The translations under genes were made by a program, and so were the position numbers. Under the pieces are notes generated by a model. That model was not told the DNA's origin and searched no databases. It saw nothing but the letters and a program-made list of their open reading frames with translations. This document shows positions 1-11,216 of a stretch of 64,000 nt of DNA, piece by piece. The stretch lies in assembly GCA_049999805.1 (NCBI GenBank), contig JBNGIO010006345.1, positions 112,093-176,092 of the forward strand, read 5' to 3'. The DNA is from Folioceros fuciformis (taxonomy: Eukaryota > Anthocerotophyta > Anthocerotopsida > Anthocerotales). Numbering within the stretch: position 1 is the stretch's first letter; every line of letters begins with the position of its first letter.

Positions 1-1861
1 TAGGGGAGGGGATGACTGGGAGGGGAATTTCTGGGGAAGGAGTGATGTTGGGAATTCGGATGGGAATTGGGAACGGGAAGGGGCGTTGTCTGGGAGGAGT
101 GATGAAGATTGGGCAAGCAGAGCTAGGGAGAAGGCTTTGCAGGCATTGAGGTTGCGGGATCCCAGTTTCGTGTCTCTGGATAGTCTGAGGAGGACGAGGA
201 ATAAAGGGCGGAGGAAGAAGGGGGTGGGTAGAGGTGAGGATATTTTTGTGGGTGGAAGGGGTGTCGGCAACATTTGCTGGCCACCAGGACAGATTGAGGA
301 TGTGGTGGCGGACGAAGGGATTTCTTCTCTGGCACGAGAGGACAGTGAACGCAGTCTCAATAAAAGACTCGTTCAGGCTGGTGACTGTGAGGAGATACTC
401 ACTCTTGTTGGAGACGCCCTGGCACGTGCACGGAATGAGGGGTTGCAACTACTGACCCCTGTTAATGCTGCGACTGCTCTGCACAGGATTGCGCGGCACA
501 TGGAGACTGTGGCTATGTCCAGAAGCGACAGACTGGGATTTGCACGGAGGCAAGAGATGGTTCAGCTGGTGCGAGTAGCAGTGAGTGTCGTGAGGAGTTG
601 TTCTGCTCGTGGAGTTTCCAACATTGCCTGGGCCCTCTCTAAGGTGGGAGGGAGCTCGTTGTACGCTGATGAAATGGAGGTGGTTGGAGTTGCAGGGTTG
701 GACCGGCTTTGTGAGCTGCAGCCGCAGCATATAGCGAATGTTGCTGGAGCTTATGCTGCTATGAGGCTTGCGAATCATTCTCTGTTTGAGGGATTGGCCC
801 AGCGAGCCAGTTTAGTTGCTGGTAGATTTCAGCCTCAAGAGCTGGCACAGTTGCTTTGGGCTTTTGCTACATTATGTCACCCTGTATCTCCCTTGCTGGA
901 TGCTCTAGACTTGATCTCTGAAGACTGTGTATGTGGAAATGGTGCTCAGTCTGAGGACACGCCGAATCCTGTTTCTAGACCGGCTCATCTGAAGCCTGAC
1001 ATTGTAAGGCAAGGACCTGGAATGTTGGATAGTTTTAACTTGGATCATTTGGCTGTCATATCATGGGCTTATTCTGTTCTAAACGAATTACGTAGACCGT
1101 CATTTGCAAGAATATGGGCCAAAGTTTCTCAAGTGGACCATGAGTCACAGGCAAACAAAGGTGTTGTTGCCTTGACGGTCAGGTCCCTGTCTCAGTTGTA
1201 TCAGGTGAAGCTTACTCTCGATTTGGAGTACCCCGATGTGCACTTGCGGCTGGCAAGCTGTCTGGAAGAGGCAACTTTGGCAGCGTGGAACAAGGGGAAG
1301 AGAGGGTCGTTGCTCACGTCTGCTTTGCAGAAGGAAATTCGACATCTGCTCACGGGTGCCGGGCTTCAATTTGAGGCAGAGTACACTGCGGCTCATTACT
1401 CCGTAGATCTGGCTCTTGTGCAGCGGCACATTGCTGTTGAAATAGACGGTCCTTCACATTTTGCGCGGAACACAGGTTAGTTGGCAAGAATCTTCCCTTT
1501 CTGACTTCGGACTTCACTCGCCCTATTCGAGTTGCCATTATGTGTATGGTGGTTTGAAGGCCATTTGATCCTTTTCGTGCCTTTGCCTCGTTACTGTAGG
1601 TTCACCCCTGGGCCATACAGTTCTCAAGACGAGACATTTGAAAGCCGCTGGTTGGAGGGTGGTATCTGTTCCGTATCATGAGGTGTGTATGCTTTTGCAG
1701 AGTGACATTCCTTGTGCTGTCTTGTGCCTTCCTCGTGACACCCGACTATTCCCAAAGTCTCCTCCTTGTCTGAAAGTGACTATGTTGATCAGTTGGAGAA
1801 ACTTCAGGGAGAAAAGAGCCACACGAAGTTTGTTCGGGAACTCCTTCAAGGTTGTCTATAG
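1..1861 (+). CDS. OPR/RAP-domain protein, 5'-partial
   Basis: Exons end at 1475, then 1600-1682 and 1793-1861 (stop TAG 1859-1861), with consistent phases. The frame is open to the left edge from base 2, so the true start lies outside the window; the codon at 86 is TTG and is not a start. The middle holds several helical repeats with the sense 'xxLAxxxWAxA' (for example around 620, 740, 840 and 1045), as in octotricopeptide/FAST-type RNA-binding proteins. The end is a RAP domain: VEIDGPSHF, then across the intron a block containing KTRHLKAAGW and VVSVPYHE. Plant proteins of this build bind organelle RNA; Arabidopsis RAP acts in chloroplast 16S rRNA maturation. Organelle targeting cannot be judged because the N-terminus is missing. 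Confidence 0.88.
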
Positions 1862-3156
1862 CCATTTCCAGTTGCAAAGGCGATGACCCTCCCGGCTCCC
1901 TCAATGTGCGTTATTGTAAAGCTCCAGGGTCAAAAAGAAACCTCTTGTGCTGCTTACATCTTGTACAGCTTTCGACATCGATGTTAAAGTACATAAAGTC
2001 CCTGAGAACTTCCAATTGTTGTTCCTCTCAGCCTCTGTTTACGCAGTTCCTGCACTTATCCTGTAGTCCACTTATGAAGACCATAGTTGATTGATGAACC
2101 ACGCCGATGAGATCCAAGGATCACTAAAATCCTCACCTAGGACAAGCGAAAGTCAACCACCAGGATGGAGAGCAGAATTGATACCCGCCGACACTGAAGC
2201 ATCAAAGATTCAAAAGGTGAAGGCACCAAGGATCCAAGAGATGAAGGCACCAAGGATCCAAGAGATGAAGGCACCAGGGATCCAAGAGGTGAAGGCACCA
2301 ACGAGGGGACCTGTCTAGTCATGCGCACTCCAAGCTTGCCAAGTAAGGTATGTGGGAAGTTAAGGTTGCACATAGGCGCGGGAAAAGGCCTCTTGGAAAT
2401 GCAACGAAATGTGCCATCGGGCAAGCGGCGGCAAGACACCGACGAGGTCGGAGCCGTCCAGGCCTGAAGTTCTTTGCGGGATGAGGACGAAAAGACGTGC
2501 AGAAATTGGCTCGAGTCCAGCGGATTTCTGGAAGGAGTCCGCGAGCGCACCGGTTGGGCTTCCTCATCTTGTACACCCTTCCGCGATTTCTGAAGGAGAA
2601 AGTTCCGCAAATCTCATCCGTGGTCAAAGGTTATCTAGCTAGAAACCTCGTGAGCGGGAAGCAGTCGGACTCTCCCGATGCAGATGATCCCAGGCAGATT
2701 TTAATATGTTTTGTGCCTGACTGCCATGTCTAGGTGTACGTTTGCGTGTAGTCAGGCCTCTTCTGGAAGTCGAAGATAAGTGATTGTGGCAACGCTGATG
2801 AAGGTCAGTGGATCTGCACAGATTTCTCTGTGAGGACACAAAATGTTCCTTTCTGGGGATGGTACATAATGAAAAGCTGGGCCTAAGGACAGTCTCCGCA
2901 CAGTTTGGATTTTTGGGGTCCAACAACTTTTGGGAGAGGGACTTTGTCATTTTACGCAGTCTGTGCCAATCGTTTCCTGGAGGCTTCAAGGAGTGAACGT
3001 CGTCCACAAATCCTTACTGCCGGCATGTTGTCGATGCAGATTCTTGATAGAGGTCCTGGTTGCAAGCGCTCATGAAAGGTATAAGAAGAGGTACTGTTGC
3101 TGCAACCGCAGAGTATCTCGTCTTCAAGCTTCTTTTGCACGTCCAGGAGAGACACA
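1862..3156. other. Intergenic stretch, no gene recognised
   Basis: Apart from the 24-bp tandem repeat I see only short open frames on both strands with no recognisable domain and no convincing spliced model. It probably holds the 3' UTR of the RAP gene and the promoter and 5' UTR of the STIG1-like gene. Confidence 0.5.
2217..2300. repeat. 24-bp tandem repeat, 3.5 copies
   Basis: Units start at 2217, 2241, 2265 and 2289 and read roughly rTGAAGGCACCAAGGATCC plus AAGAG, with one or two changes per copy. The period is a multiple of three, so a short open frame (2091-2318) runs through it as a KAPRIQEM-like repeat, but nothing else supports a gene there. Confidence 0.85.
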
Positions 3157-4072
3157 ATGATGAACTCGGCAATGCTAAGACTCATTTTGCTAGTGTTAAC
3201 TTGGATGACGCCGCTGTTCTCCCAGTCAGGAGGAACTGCGGTTGGGCTAGCTCAGGCTTCTCCGCCGCGTCCACCCAGCACTTGCCCACTTAGCAAAGTC
3301 AGTCTTTCTCATTTTGCAAATAACAAGGTCTACTGAAACATGTGCTCGGTTCATCCTGATGGTATGCTGGTAAATGCCGCAGGTTCGTGCGTGCGAGAGA
3401 TTCAACCGTGTGAATATAGGAGGAGATTTTCTGCCAAGAACATGTTGCAACACACGACCAGGAGTGATACACTCGATTCTGGACATCCCCATGTCCAAGG
3501 CATATGTATGTGTGGATCTGACGTCCAGCCCAGGCTACTGTGGCTCCTGCACCAATTCCTGCGGGTATGGATTTGTCTGTTCTCTGGGCAAGTGCGTACG
3601 TAAACTCTCTCCTCCATTACTTCCTCCTTCGCCTCCCCCACCCATCCGTCATCCTCCTCCTGGTACAACTTCCTGCCATGAAGACCGGGAGTGCCGTCGA
3701 AGCTTTTCTTGCTGCTCCAATCTCTGTACAGACACCAGCACCGATTCAGCAAACTGCAACTTCTGTGGGAACGTCTGCCCAGGCAACAGCTCCTGCATCA
3801 ACTCTGCTTGTGTGGAGTCATGTGACTCCAGCTCCGACTGTAGTGACGTGCACTCAGACTGCTGCGATGGCAAAACATGTCTCAACTTGTTGCTGGATGT
3901 CAACAACTGCGGCGAATGTGGCCATGTCTGCCAAACACTGAACCCAAAGTCTCCCCCTTATTGCAGTAGTGGTATGTGCCAGGGCGAGTGCGAAGAAGAT
4001 TCGGATTGCCCTGCAGATCGCAGCAAGTGCTGCAATACTGGCTGCGTTCCCCCCTCTGTCACCACCTGCTGA
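3157..4072 (+). CDS. STIG1-like secreted cysteine-rich protein
   Basis: Two exons, 3157-3297 and 3383-4072 (phase-0 intron of 85 bp), give 276 aa. The first ATG at 3157 opens a clear signal peptide (MMNSAMLRLILLVLTWMTPL), so the start is well placed. The mature protein has a proline-rich hinge (KLSPPLLPPSPPPP, from 3599) and then repeated cysteine modules of the stigma-specific STIG1 type: CC pairs followed by NCGxCGxxC (for example VNNCGECGHVC near 3900 and ANCNFCGNVC near 3750). STIG1-like proteins are apoplastic; in flowering plants they act in stigma exudate and in growth signalling. The role in a seedless plant is unknown. The repeated modules suggest internal duplication of the STIG1 unit. 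The family call is firm; the function is not. Confidence 0.85.
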
Positions 4073-4360
4073 ATAGACAGACAGTAGTTGCAGAATCCGA
4101 AACTGGAATCAGTCGATTCCTTCTGCTTCAGACTTTTGTTACATTCAAGTTAGCTCGTACGTTCAGTATGATATACCGCAAGGCTTGCGTCATTGTATCC
4201 TTGATCCTCCTTTTTCACTGTATACCAAAGGAAGCAAAGGGTGGTGTGCCTTTTGTCCTTCCTTCACTTGCTTTCTCCAGACTTGGAAACTCCAGTTGTC
4301 CTCATCTTGCAGCTTTCTCCTGCTCACGGGAACAGATGAATAGAGGGCACAAGAAAGCTC

Positions 4361-5737
4361 TCAGATCAAACAACGGCAGCCCTCTAAGCAGTTGTGCAGG
4401 AAGAGAAAGAACGACGACATAATGAAAATCCAAGCCAAGCACAAAGACAAAGCCGGACAGAAGCACCGTAAATGCTTGGTGGATAGAACTCGGGCTCCGT
4501 CAGCGAAGTAGCTAATTGTCCATGCAGGTCGAGACAGCGGCCCGGCTGGCTGTGGTGGCGCCCAATGGAGAGTCCAGCCATGGTGGATGGTGCTGTTCCA
4601 AAAAAGAGATCCAAGCCCGACCAACCAACTAATGAGATGAGCACGGATGAGCAAGCTCGTACTTCGAGTTTGAAAACAAGGATTCCCCGGACTTGCGCAC
4701 TCACACGTCACCCAGGGCCAGATTGTTGTAGCTTTGAATGGGATAACCCCTGCCTTCTAGCCGCGCCATTCCTTCATTGGACTGCCAGTACGGCAACGCG
4801 AAGTCCCGATGGGAGCCTGAGAGCTGACACTGTGAGAAACAAAATCTGGAACAACAGCAGGTCATGTCTAGAAGGAAAGTATGAAAGTTATTACCAGAGG
4901 CAAAATGGAGACTGGAGTCTGAGCTGGTTAGTGTTCGCAAGGGAATCCAGACAGTCAGAAAGGAGTTGGTATCCAGAGGAACCATGTTCAGATCAGAGTG
5001 CCAGTTTGTGACTCCGAACCCAGGTTGCTTGAGGAAGAGGCAATCTTGGTAGAGGCGGACCTGACAGAACGCTTGTAGTGACACATGCCATGCCAGAATT
5101 AGCGCATGGGACTTGAAGGAAGCAGATGATGAGGATATGACGGCTCGTTGAAAGCAGCACATACTCGTTTCACACCCAGCAGCTCAGCCACTGTTTTGCA
5201 CAGAGCATGGTCCAGGGCAAACTGCAGCACAAGCTCGCTCTCTCGATGGAGATTGAAAAATTGCAGGAAGCCGAGCTCATCCCTTCCCTGCACACCGCGA
5301 AGTATTAGGAAGTCCAGTCCACATGGCTGGGTTGACCAGACGACCCAGACCGGACCAGCTGCCGCAGGGCTGCACGCGAAAGAAAGCACCTTGAGTCGGA
5401 TAATGTTTTCCGCCTCCGTCACCGTCTTGGCACTGAAAGGATCGACCCCTGGACACAGCACCGATATACGGTGCCTGAAGGCCTGCAGCATATTCACCTG
5501 AGCTCTTTGCAGAAGCGCGGGTTCCAAAGCCTGGACTTTGTGAGGAGGTAGGAAGCCCCTAAGGCATACATGACCCTTCCTCTCGAACTGCAACAATTGC
5601 TCCAACGCCCTGGAGCCAGGACCGTCTTCGGCATTCCTTCTAATCCCTGAGGAAGCATGCTCCTTCGTCACCCGCCCTGTCGGGATGTTGCAAGAGCATG
5701 ACATATCCAATACAGAGGCTGGCCAGTCAGCCCTCAT
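4361..5737 (-). CDS. PhyH-type Fe(II)/2-oxoglutarate dioxygenase
   Basis: Four exons on the minus strand (5737-5165, 5060-4895, 4816-4705, 4592-4361) give 360 aa. The protein looks like the phytanoyl-CoA dioxygenase family: a start region GFLPPHKVQALEPALL, then YQDCLFLKQPG, then the iron-binding WHSD (H212, D214), the block WIPL, SHRDFALPYW, and the distal HHGWTLH with a downstream RPAWTISY arginine that should hold 2-oxoglutarate. The full metal triad is therefore plausible. The substrate is not predictable; plant members are poorly studied. The 78-bp intron at 4894-4817 is a multiple of three without a stop, so its retention would add 26 residues inside FASG-SHRD. The gene diverges from SAICAR synthetase with 374 bp between the start codons. 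Confidence 0.85.
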
Positions 5738-6111
5738 TGCCGCCCAGAAACTGCTGGCATACTACCTGTGACCATGCACCTGCGGTGTGTCCTTTGCTGC
5801 AAAGCCGCGAAGAAGCCACCTGGTTGTGCTCCCGAAAACCATAAGCCAAAGAAAGGCAAGCTTGAACCACAGGCGAAGGACAAGAGCTGATTTAATTGGC
5901 TCACGCTGGCGACAGAAAGGACTCCGCCAGCTCCTACGGAAGGTGCCATGGATTTGAGATAGGACAACCCAACGACATAGAGACCAGTAGTAGTAGTTCT
6001 GAAGCCGACGACCTACAGAATGTTCTCACGCCACGATCACCTGCTCCGGGAGATTTGGTAACCCGCCCACTGTACCCAGCCAACCGCTAGTCTCTTAGTG
6101 GGTGCGCAGAC
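5738..6111. promoter_or_regulatory. Shared divergent promoter region
   Basis: The ATGs of the dioxygenase (minus) and SAICAR synthetase (plus) face away from each other across this 374-bp gap. An open frame from 5896 starts with TTG and stops at 6090, so it is not a coding exon. No specific element is identified. Confidence 0.5.
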
Positions 6112-8418
6112 ATGGCTTCCTTGATGGTGCCATCAGGGAGCATCTCTTCAGCGTCCTCTGGCCACTACGACTCATCAGCAGCAAGCTTATCAAGTGTGAT
6201 ATGCCATGCCCGTAGCAGCGCCTCGTCGAGCCGGCTGGTGTTTGGCTTCTGCGACAGTGATGTGCTCGGTCCTCAGCAGCAGCTGACGAGCTCTTGGACG
6301 CGGGATGATCAGAAGCTGGGGAGGCCGACTCGTCAGAGGCGAGCCTGGCATGCTGTTTGTATGGCGTCTCATCCCACAGGCAATGTGAGGAGCGTGAGCT
6401 TGGAGAATCGGCGGCCCGACACAATTCGTGCTATCCAGCAGGCTCTCTCGAATTGCCTCACGGACACCCACCTGGATGACACTGTGCCGGGATTGGGACC
6501 CAGGATCCGCGGCAAGGTGTTTGCTTCCTTCCGACTACGCTGTGACTGCTCAGAGAGGTTGTGGTGCCAGCCTGAGTGCGATTCATGCTTGACAGGTGCG
6601 GGACACATATGATGCAGGCGATTCTCTGGTGATCGTGACCACGGACAGGCAGAGTGCGTTTGACAGGGTGCTGGCATCTGTTCCATTCAAGGGTCAGGTA
6701 CTGGTTGTGGGGACTCGGTCCTGCATCGTTGCTTTGAGGCAGAAGCTCTCCTGAGGCGCAAGCATATTCGTGTGGTTTCAGGTGTTAAATGAGGCAAGTG
6801 TGTGGTGGTTCAGTAATTCTAAGCACATCACGCAGAACGCTTTCATCGCTGCTCCGGATCCGAATGTGACCATTGCCAGAAAGTGCAACGTGTTTCCTGT
6901 CGAGTTCGTAGGTACAAGCATACCACACCGGTCCTGGTGTTTCATGTGGCCCGTGGATGTAGGAAGCCCCTCCTTGGTTCTGGCTTTTCCCTGTCTGATG
7001 GTGAATTGTTGCGTTTTCAGTAAGAGGTTACGTGACTGGAACTACGAGCACATCTTTGTGGACAGTCTACAACAACGGGGTTCGCAATTACTGTGGCAAT
7101 GTTCTTCCAGAAGGTAAGTGATAGGGTAGATGTAGTGTTGTTTCAGAACCTGAGAGGAGAACCTTCAGATCATCATCCTAGTTCCCTGAATGCCTTGGTT
7201 ACTCGGGCCAGGTCTTGCAAAGAATCAGCGTCTCGATGCAAACATTCTCACTCCAACAACTAAGGCAAAAGACCACGATGCTCCCATTTCAGGGGAAGAG
7301 GTACGCTCGCTCTCAATCGCTAACCCTCCTTTTCCTGACGATCGCGATGCAGATCCTAAAGAGGCTTGAGGGCGAGGTGCTCGTTTGGTTGCAGATCGTT
7401 GCCAGGGCGCTTATGTCTCAAGCAGAGTATGATGAAGTCTCGAGCAAAGCTCTTGCTCTTTTCGCATACGGTCAGGTATTAAGGTTTTCTTTTGACTACT
7501 GAGAGTCCCCGATGGAAAATGTGGGGTTGTGCAGCTCTGTGCCGAGCTTGGATCGTGACCGGATGCACTGATCGTGTGACTATCAGAAAGTGGCAAGGGA
7601 GCATGGCCTGCTTCTAGTGGATACCAAGTACGAATTCGGGAAGGCCGCGGATGGGTCTATTCTTCTGATAGATGAGGTATTCTGGAATCCCTCATGTAGG
7701 GTGTCGGGTCACTAGGTTGAAATCGTGCACGGAATCTGAAAGTCTCAACACTTTCCTTCCAGGTGCACACCCCTGACTCCAGTAGATATTGGATGGCCTC
7801 CTCGTACGAGGAACGTTACAGAAATGGATTGGAGCCTGAGAACATTGATAAGGTAGCTGGTGCTTGTCGGGCCCGTCTTTCCTTTTCTCCCTTTTGCAAC
7901 GTAGGTTGCACACTGTTGACATTGTTTGAGACAATCATGGCAGGAATTCCTCCGGTTGTGGTTCAAGAACAACAGCGATCCCTACAAAGACAAGGTGAGG
8001 CTGTGAGACTGCACAAGCACATATTTCATGAAGCGACTCAGCTTTGTGTCTGCTTTACAGGAAGCTTCTAACATATCACCATCTCTTGCCAGGTTTTACC
8101 ACCTGCTCCACCGGAACTGGTCACTGAACTTGCCTGGCGGTGAGAAGTTTGGTCTTCTTGGTCTGTATCCATGACGTAATTCAGTTTAGACCCATCCTAA
8201 GCAAACAGCATTTGTGCAGGTACATTGTTTTGTTTGAGACCATCACTGGAAGGGAGATCCAACTCCCGAACATCGAGGTAACAGTCAAATTGAAGCATGA
8301 CACGGTCGTAGCTTGTTGATGTTATCCTGGTCCTTGTTGTAACCCACCCCTTGCTGCATAGGAGCCTGTCCATGACAGGATGTCTCGGAACTTGAAGGCA
8401 TCACTACCCTGGGTATGA
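6112..8418 (+). CDS. PUR7: SAICAR synthetase (purine biosynthesis), plastid-type
   Basis: Twelve exons give 430 aa: 6112-6516, 6596-6697, 6782-6911, 7021-7113, 7212-7300, 7395-7475, 7587-7676, 7763-7852, 7944-7994, 8093-8139, 8220-8277, 8362-8418. All phases agree. The enzyme joins aspartate to CAIR in de novo purine synthesis. Hallmarks are [19 protein letters not shown] in exon 2, [15 protein letters not shown] across exons 3-4, the family signature [15 protein letters not shown] in exon 7, [10 protein letters not shown] in exon 8 and [12 protein letters not shown] at the end. About 100 residues rich in Ser and Ala precede the enzyme and look like a transit peptide, in line with plastid purine synthesis in plants. 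For exon 6 a slightly earlier acceptor (7353) would also stay in frame; 7395 fits the family better. Confidence 0.95.
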
Positions 8419-9651
8419 GGCTCATGCAATAGTTCCAGTCAGTTTGTGAAGCTTCACTCTTGGGAGCATGGCACCGCACCCAGATACTACACCGACCGCT
8501 AATGGAGCTCGTAATCTGGAGGGTCCTCTTCCTCGTGGATCATGCCCTGCTGGAAGGCTGAGTTCACCTTTAGATCACTTCCAACTGTCGGAGCCGATCT
8601 TTCTTTTCTGGGCAACGAGAGAGGCTCTGGTGTCGTGTCGTGTAGTTTTTTTGTCGTTGAATTTCGGGATTAGTTACAGGAACGACCCAGGACGTCTGAG
8701 ATACCTCTAAACACCTTCCGCCTGAAAGGGGAAGGGTTCGTTTCTCAAGTAAACAACAAAATCGCTTTAGGTAACATCATTATCTCGGGATCTGCAGCGT
8801 CCCATTGCTTTTGGGGTCCATGTTTTCCGGCTCGGCTCGGACGCTGGGTGCTCGCTTCATCTTGCCCACTTTTTAGTTCAGATTCAACCAATTCTGTTAG
8901 GTTTAGTCGCAGGTATAGAAAGGAGACATTTTCCATGCAGGTTTTGTTAAGTCTAGCAAAGGGGCGGGAAATAAACTCCCAAAATTATCACATGTCCTTA
9001 AAATCTAAACAAGTATATATTAAAAAGATTTATTCTCTTTAATTTTTACAGAAAAATTCATGCAACATTTTACATTAGGCTTTGGGGACAGCCTTTAGTG
9101 TTCCTTTCATGGTTTATCTCCCTCTCTAAGGGTAGATAGGTTTTCGTATCTTGTTTTCCTAAAATAAATAAATTTTAACATGGTTCTTAAATGACTAAAA
9201 ACTATGAAACGTACATTTGATTTAATTTGATTTTGAGACGAGGCATGAAATCCATTTTGCAATAAAAATTGTCATTTGTAGCAAAATCACAAACTTTTGT
9301 CAAATTTGCAAGCTAATCCTTTTGATTTGCTGCCAAAGGAAGAATATGATTGAGAAACCAGTAAATGGGTATGAATATGTATGTGCTTGAGACCCACTTT
9401 AAGGTGATGTATAATGACTATAAGGATGATTACTGCTCGATAAAAAATATATTTAAAATTAAAATAAAAAAGAAGTAAAAATTGATCAAATGTATTGATG
9501 TAGCTCATGAGATGCTTAAAGCTCTGAATAGAATAGATCAAATTAAGTATTTATTCATAAAGAGGACATGTGCTGATGATATATCCAGAAATCAAGGTGC
9601 GACAAGGAATGGAGATATGTGGCAAAACTAAGAGGAATAGAATAGTTTTTA
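8419..9651. other. Intergenic, turning AT-rich; no gene
   Basis: After the end of SAICAR synthetase the base composition falls to strongly AT-rich from about 8940, with poor coding potential and many A/T runs. Apart from the 9092-9137 repeat nothing is recognised. Confidence 0.55.
9092..9137 (+). repeat. Repeat copy, inverted relative to 14129-14175
   Basis: The sequence ending CATGGTTTATCTCCCTCTCT and AAGGGTAGAT is found, with a 3-base gap and a few changes, as its reverse complement at 14129-14175. A weaker direct relative lies at about 17062-17118. This points to a dispersed repeat family, probably a degraded transposon. Confidence 0.65.
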
Positions 9652-10293
9652 TTAGACGTAATTAAGAACCTCGCAATCCTGTTTTATTTCAGCAGTAACG
9701 TATTCTGGTAGATACGATTCTAATGCCACGTAGTTTGAGTAGGAAACCAGAAAGAAATCGACGTAGCAGGGACCATGGCCGCCACCATCTTCCACCAGGA
9801 CGCACCCATTATGTGTGCTTCCGTGTGGGAGCTTCACGTCCTTCAACGCCGGAATGAACAGCTTGGTTCCGAAGGGTAGGTCGCCGATGGCGACGCTCAC
9901 AAACGGGTGCAATGGATTGTTGGTGGATCCCATCCCGAAGGGGAACTTCTCTTGATCCACAATGAAGAAGTATTGGCGGAACGAATCGTAGGCGATGAGC
10001 TTCCCATTGGATAACATACATGTGCCTTCCTCCACGCACTTTTCAAACGTGTTCACGTCCACGCTCGCAATTGCTAACCCGTTTGAATCCAGGATCAATT
10101 TTGTTTTCGGGCCTGTCAGGTTGATGGGTCTGCCGTCATACGTCACATCAGATGATCCTTCCTTGGCAATCCAGAATTTCGTGAACCTGAGCTGAGAGCT
10201 ACCGTCGTAGCAGGAGGGACTTTCTCCGCTTGCTTTGTGCCAGCCTAGCAACATCCACGTCGCCAACAGGAGGACAGTACTGGCCATCTTCAT
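9652..10293 (-). CDS. Secreted 3D-domain (double-psi beta-barrel) protein
   Basis: Single open frame of 213 aa from ATG 10293; the frame extends upstream only to a TTG (10344), so the ATG was chosen. It begins with a signal peptide (MKMASTVLLLATWMLLGWHK). The region of residues 132-186 matches the 3D domain layout: VAIGDLPFGTKLFIPALKD, then CVLVEDGGG and CYVDFFLVS, with the spaced aspartates D138, D169 and D179 that give the domain its name. The front part (FTKFWIAKE) resembles secreted fungal and bacterial proteins with this domain. Such domains occur in MltA-like lytic enzymes and in small secreted fungal proteins; a role on cell-wall glycans is possible but unproven. No introns. It sits in AT-rich, repeat-bearing DNA, which fits a possible transferred gene. 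Confidence 0.7.
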   Translation of the reverse strand: MKMASTVLLLATWMLLGWHKASGESPSCYDGSSQLRFTKFWIAKEGSSDVTYDGRPINLTGPKTKLILDSNGLAIASVDVNTFEKCVEEGTCMLSNGKLIAYDSFRQYFFIVDQEKFPFGMGSTNNPLHPFVSVAIGDLPFGTKLFIPALKDVKLPHGSTHNGCVLVEDGGGHGPCYVDFFLVSYSNYVALESYLPEYVTAEIKQDCEVLNYV

Positions 10294-11216
10294 CCAAGTT
10301 GAGAAGGCTGTAACAAACTTCGGGTTAGTCTTTGTCTTGCACAAGCACTAGTGACATGGTTTAAGGGGTTATTCTCCGTCTTGGGGAAGCAGCAGCTGAC
10401 CTACTTTCCTCGTGCATGTGCTTTGCCTACCGCACAGTGATGCTTACATCAAAGCTGATTCTTGCATAAAGTTCCGTGAAAGGTAGCACAATACCTTTTA
10501 CAGCGACATAAAATGCCCCGCACAACATTCTCCCGTTTCGAGAATTTGTCAAGACTTTTAGCCGGGTTGGCTGGCCCAGGCGTATCAGCCGTTACTGTCA
10601 GCACGCACAGAAGGATTACCCGTGTCTGAATCGTTTCAGGAGTGGGAGAGGGATTACCCGTGTACGAACCTTTCAGGAGTAACAAATCCGCGCAGGCACT
10701 GCTTTGACAACCAATCTTCCAACCGAATCTTCCTTCGTTCCCCTTGACACCCCACAATAATGGCCAACACTCCCACTTGCGGGCTTCATGTGCGCAGGCA
10801 GGTACCAGCTTGCTCGACTCTGTCTTTCTTCCAGCAGTCTAAATCTCAAGCGTGCAAATGGAATGTGTTGTTCGCAATGCTCTCGCTACATTAAGGAGCA
10901 TGGCAACCTCTAATACCATAACCCAAAAATCCTGGCTCTCTTGTGCCCAATCTGTCTGCAAGCATGTCAAACGACGAGACCAAGGGAAGTGCCATGGTCA
11001 CAAGCTTATGGTAAAACCAGACCCACAGATTGAGGTAGGTACTCCCTCATGGGAAAGAGATCTTCCCACAAATTGAGGTAGGTATTACCTCGTAGGACAG
11101 AGGCCTCATGCTTCAACTTTCTGTTCCACCTACCAACACTCTGTTCCACCCTCCCCTGCAGCTCATGGCGAGCTGCAACGAAAGCCTGGTGATCATCTGG
11201 ACACCACCACTGACGC
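10294..11216. other. Intergenic stretch without a recognised gene
   Basis: It holds the upstream region of the 3D-domain gene and the 3' side of the TMEM62-like gene. Two short direct repeats are visible (10613-10680, and ATTGAGGTAGGTA at about 11029 and 11076). No coding exon is supported. Confidence 0.5.
10613..10680. repeat. Short direct repeat, two copies
   Basis: GGATTACCCGTGT plus about 18 further bases ending TTTCAGGAGT occurs at 10613-10643 and again at 10651-10680 with a few changes. Function unknown. Confidence 0.7.

Noticed and set aside
86-1480. RAP-domain gene complete with a start at 86
   Set aside because: The codon at 86 is TTG and the frame is open to the left edge of the window; two further exons complete the RAP domain.
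2091-2318. Small gene with KAPRIQEM repeats
   Set aside because: The frame is only the translation of a 24-bp tandem repeat with no domain, no conserved partner and no clear promoter context.
5896-6090. First exon of SAICAR synthetase further upstream
   Set aside because: It begins with TTG and ends with a stop before 6112; the ATG at 6112 already gives a full transit peptide and enzyme.
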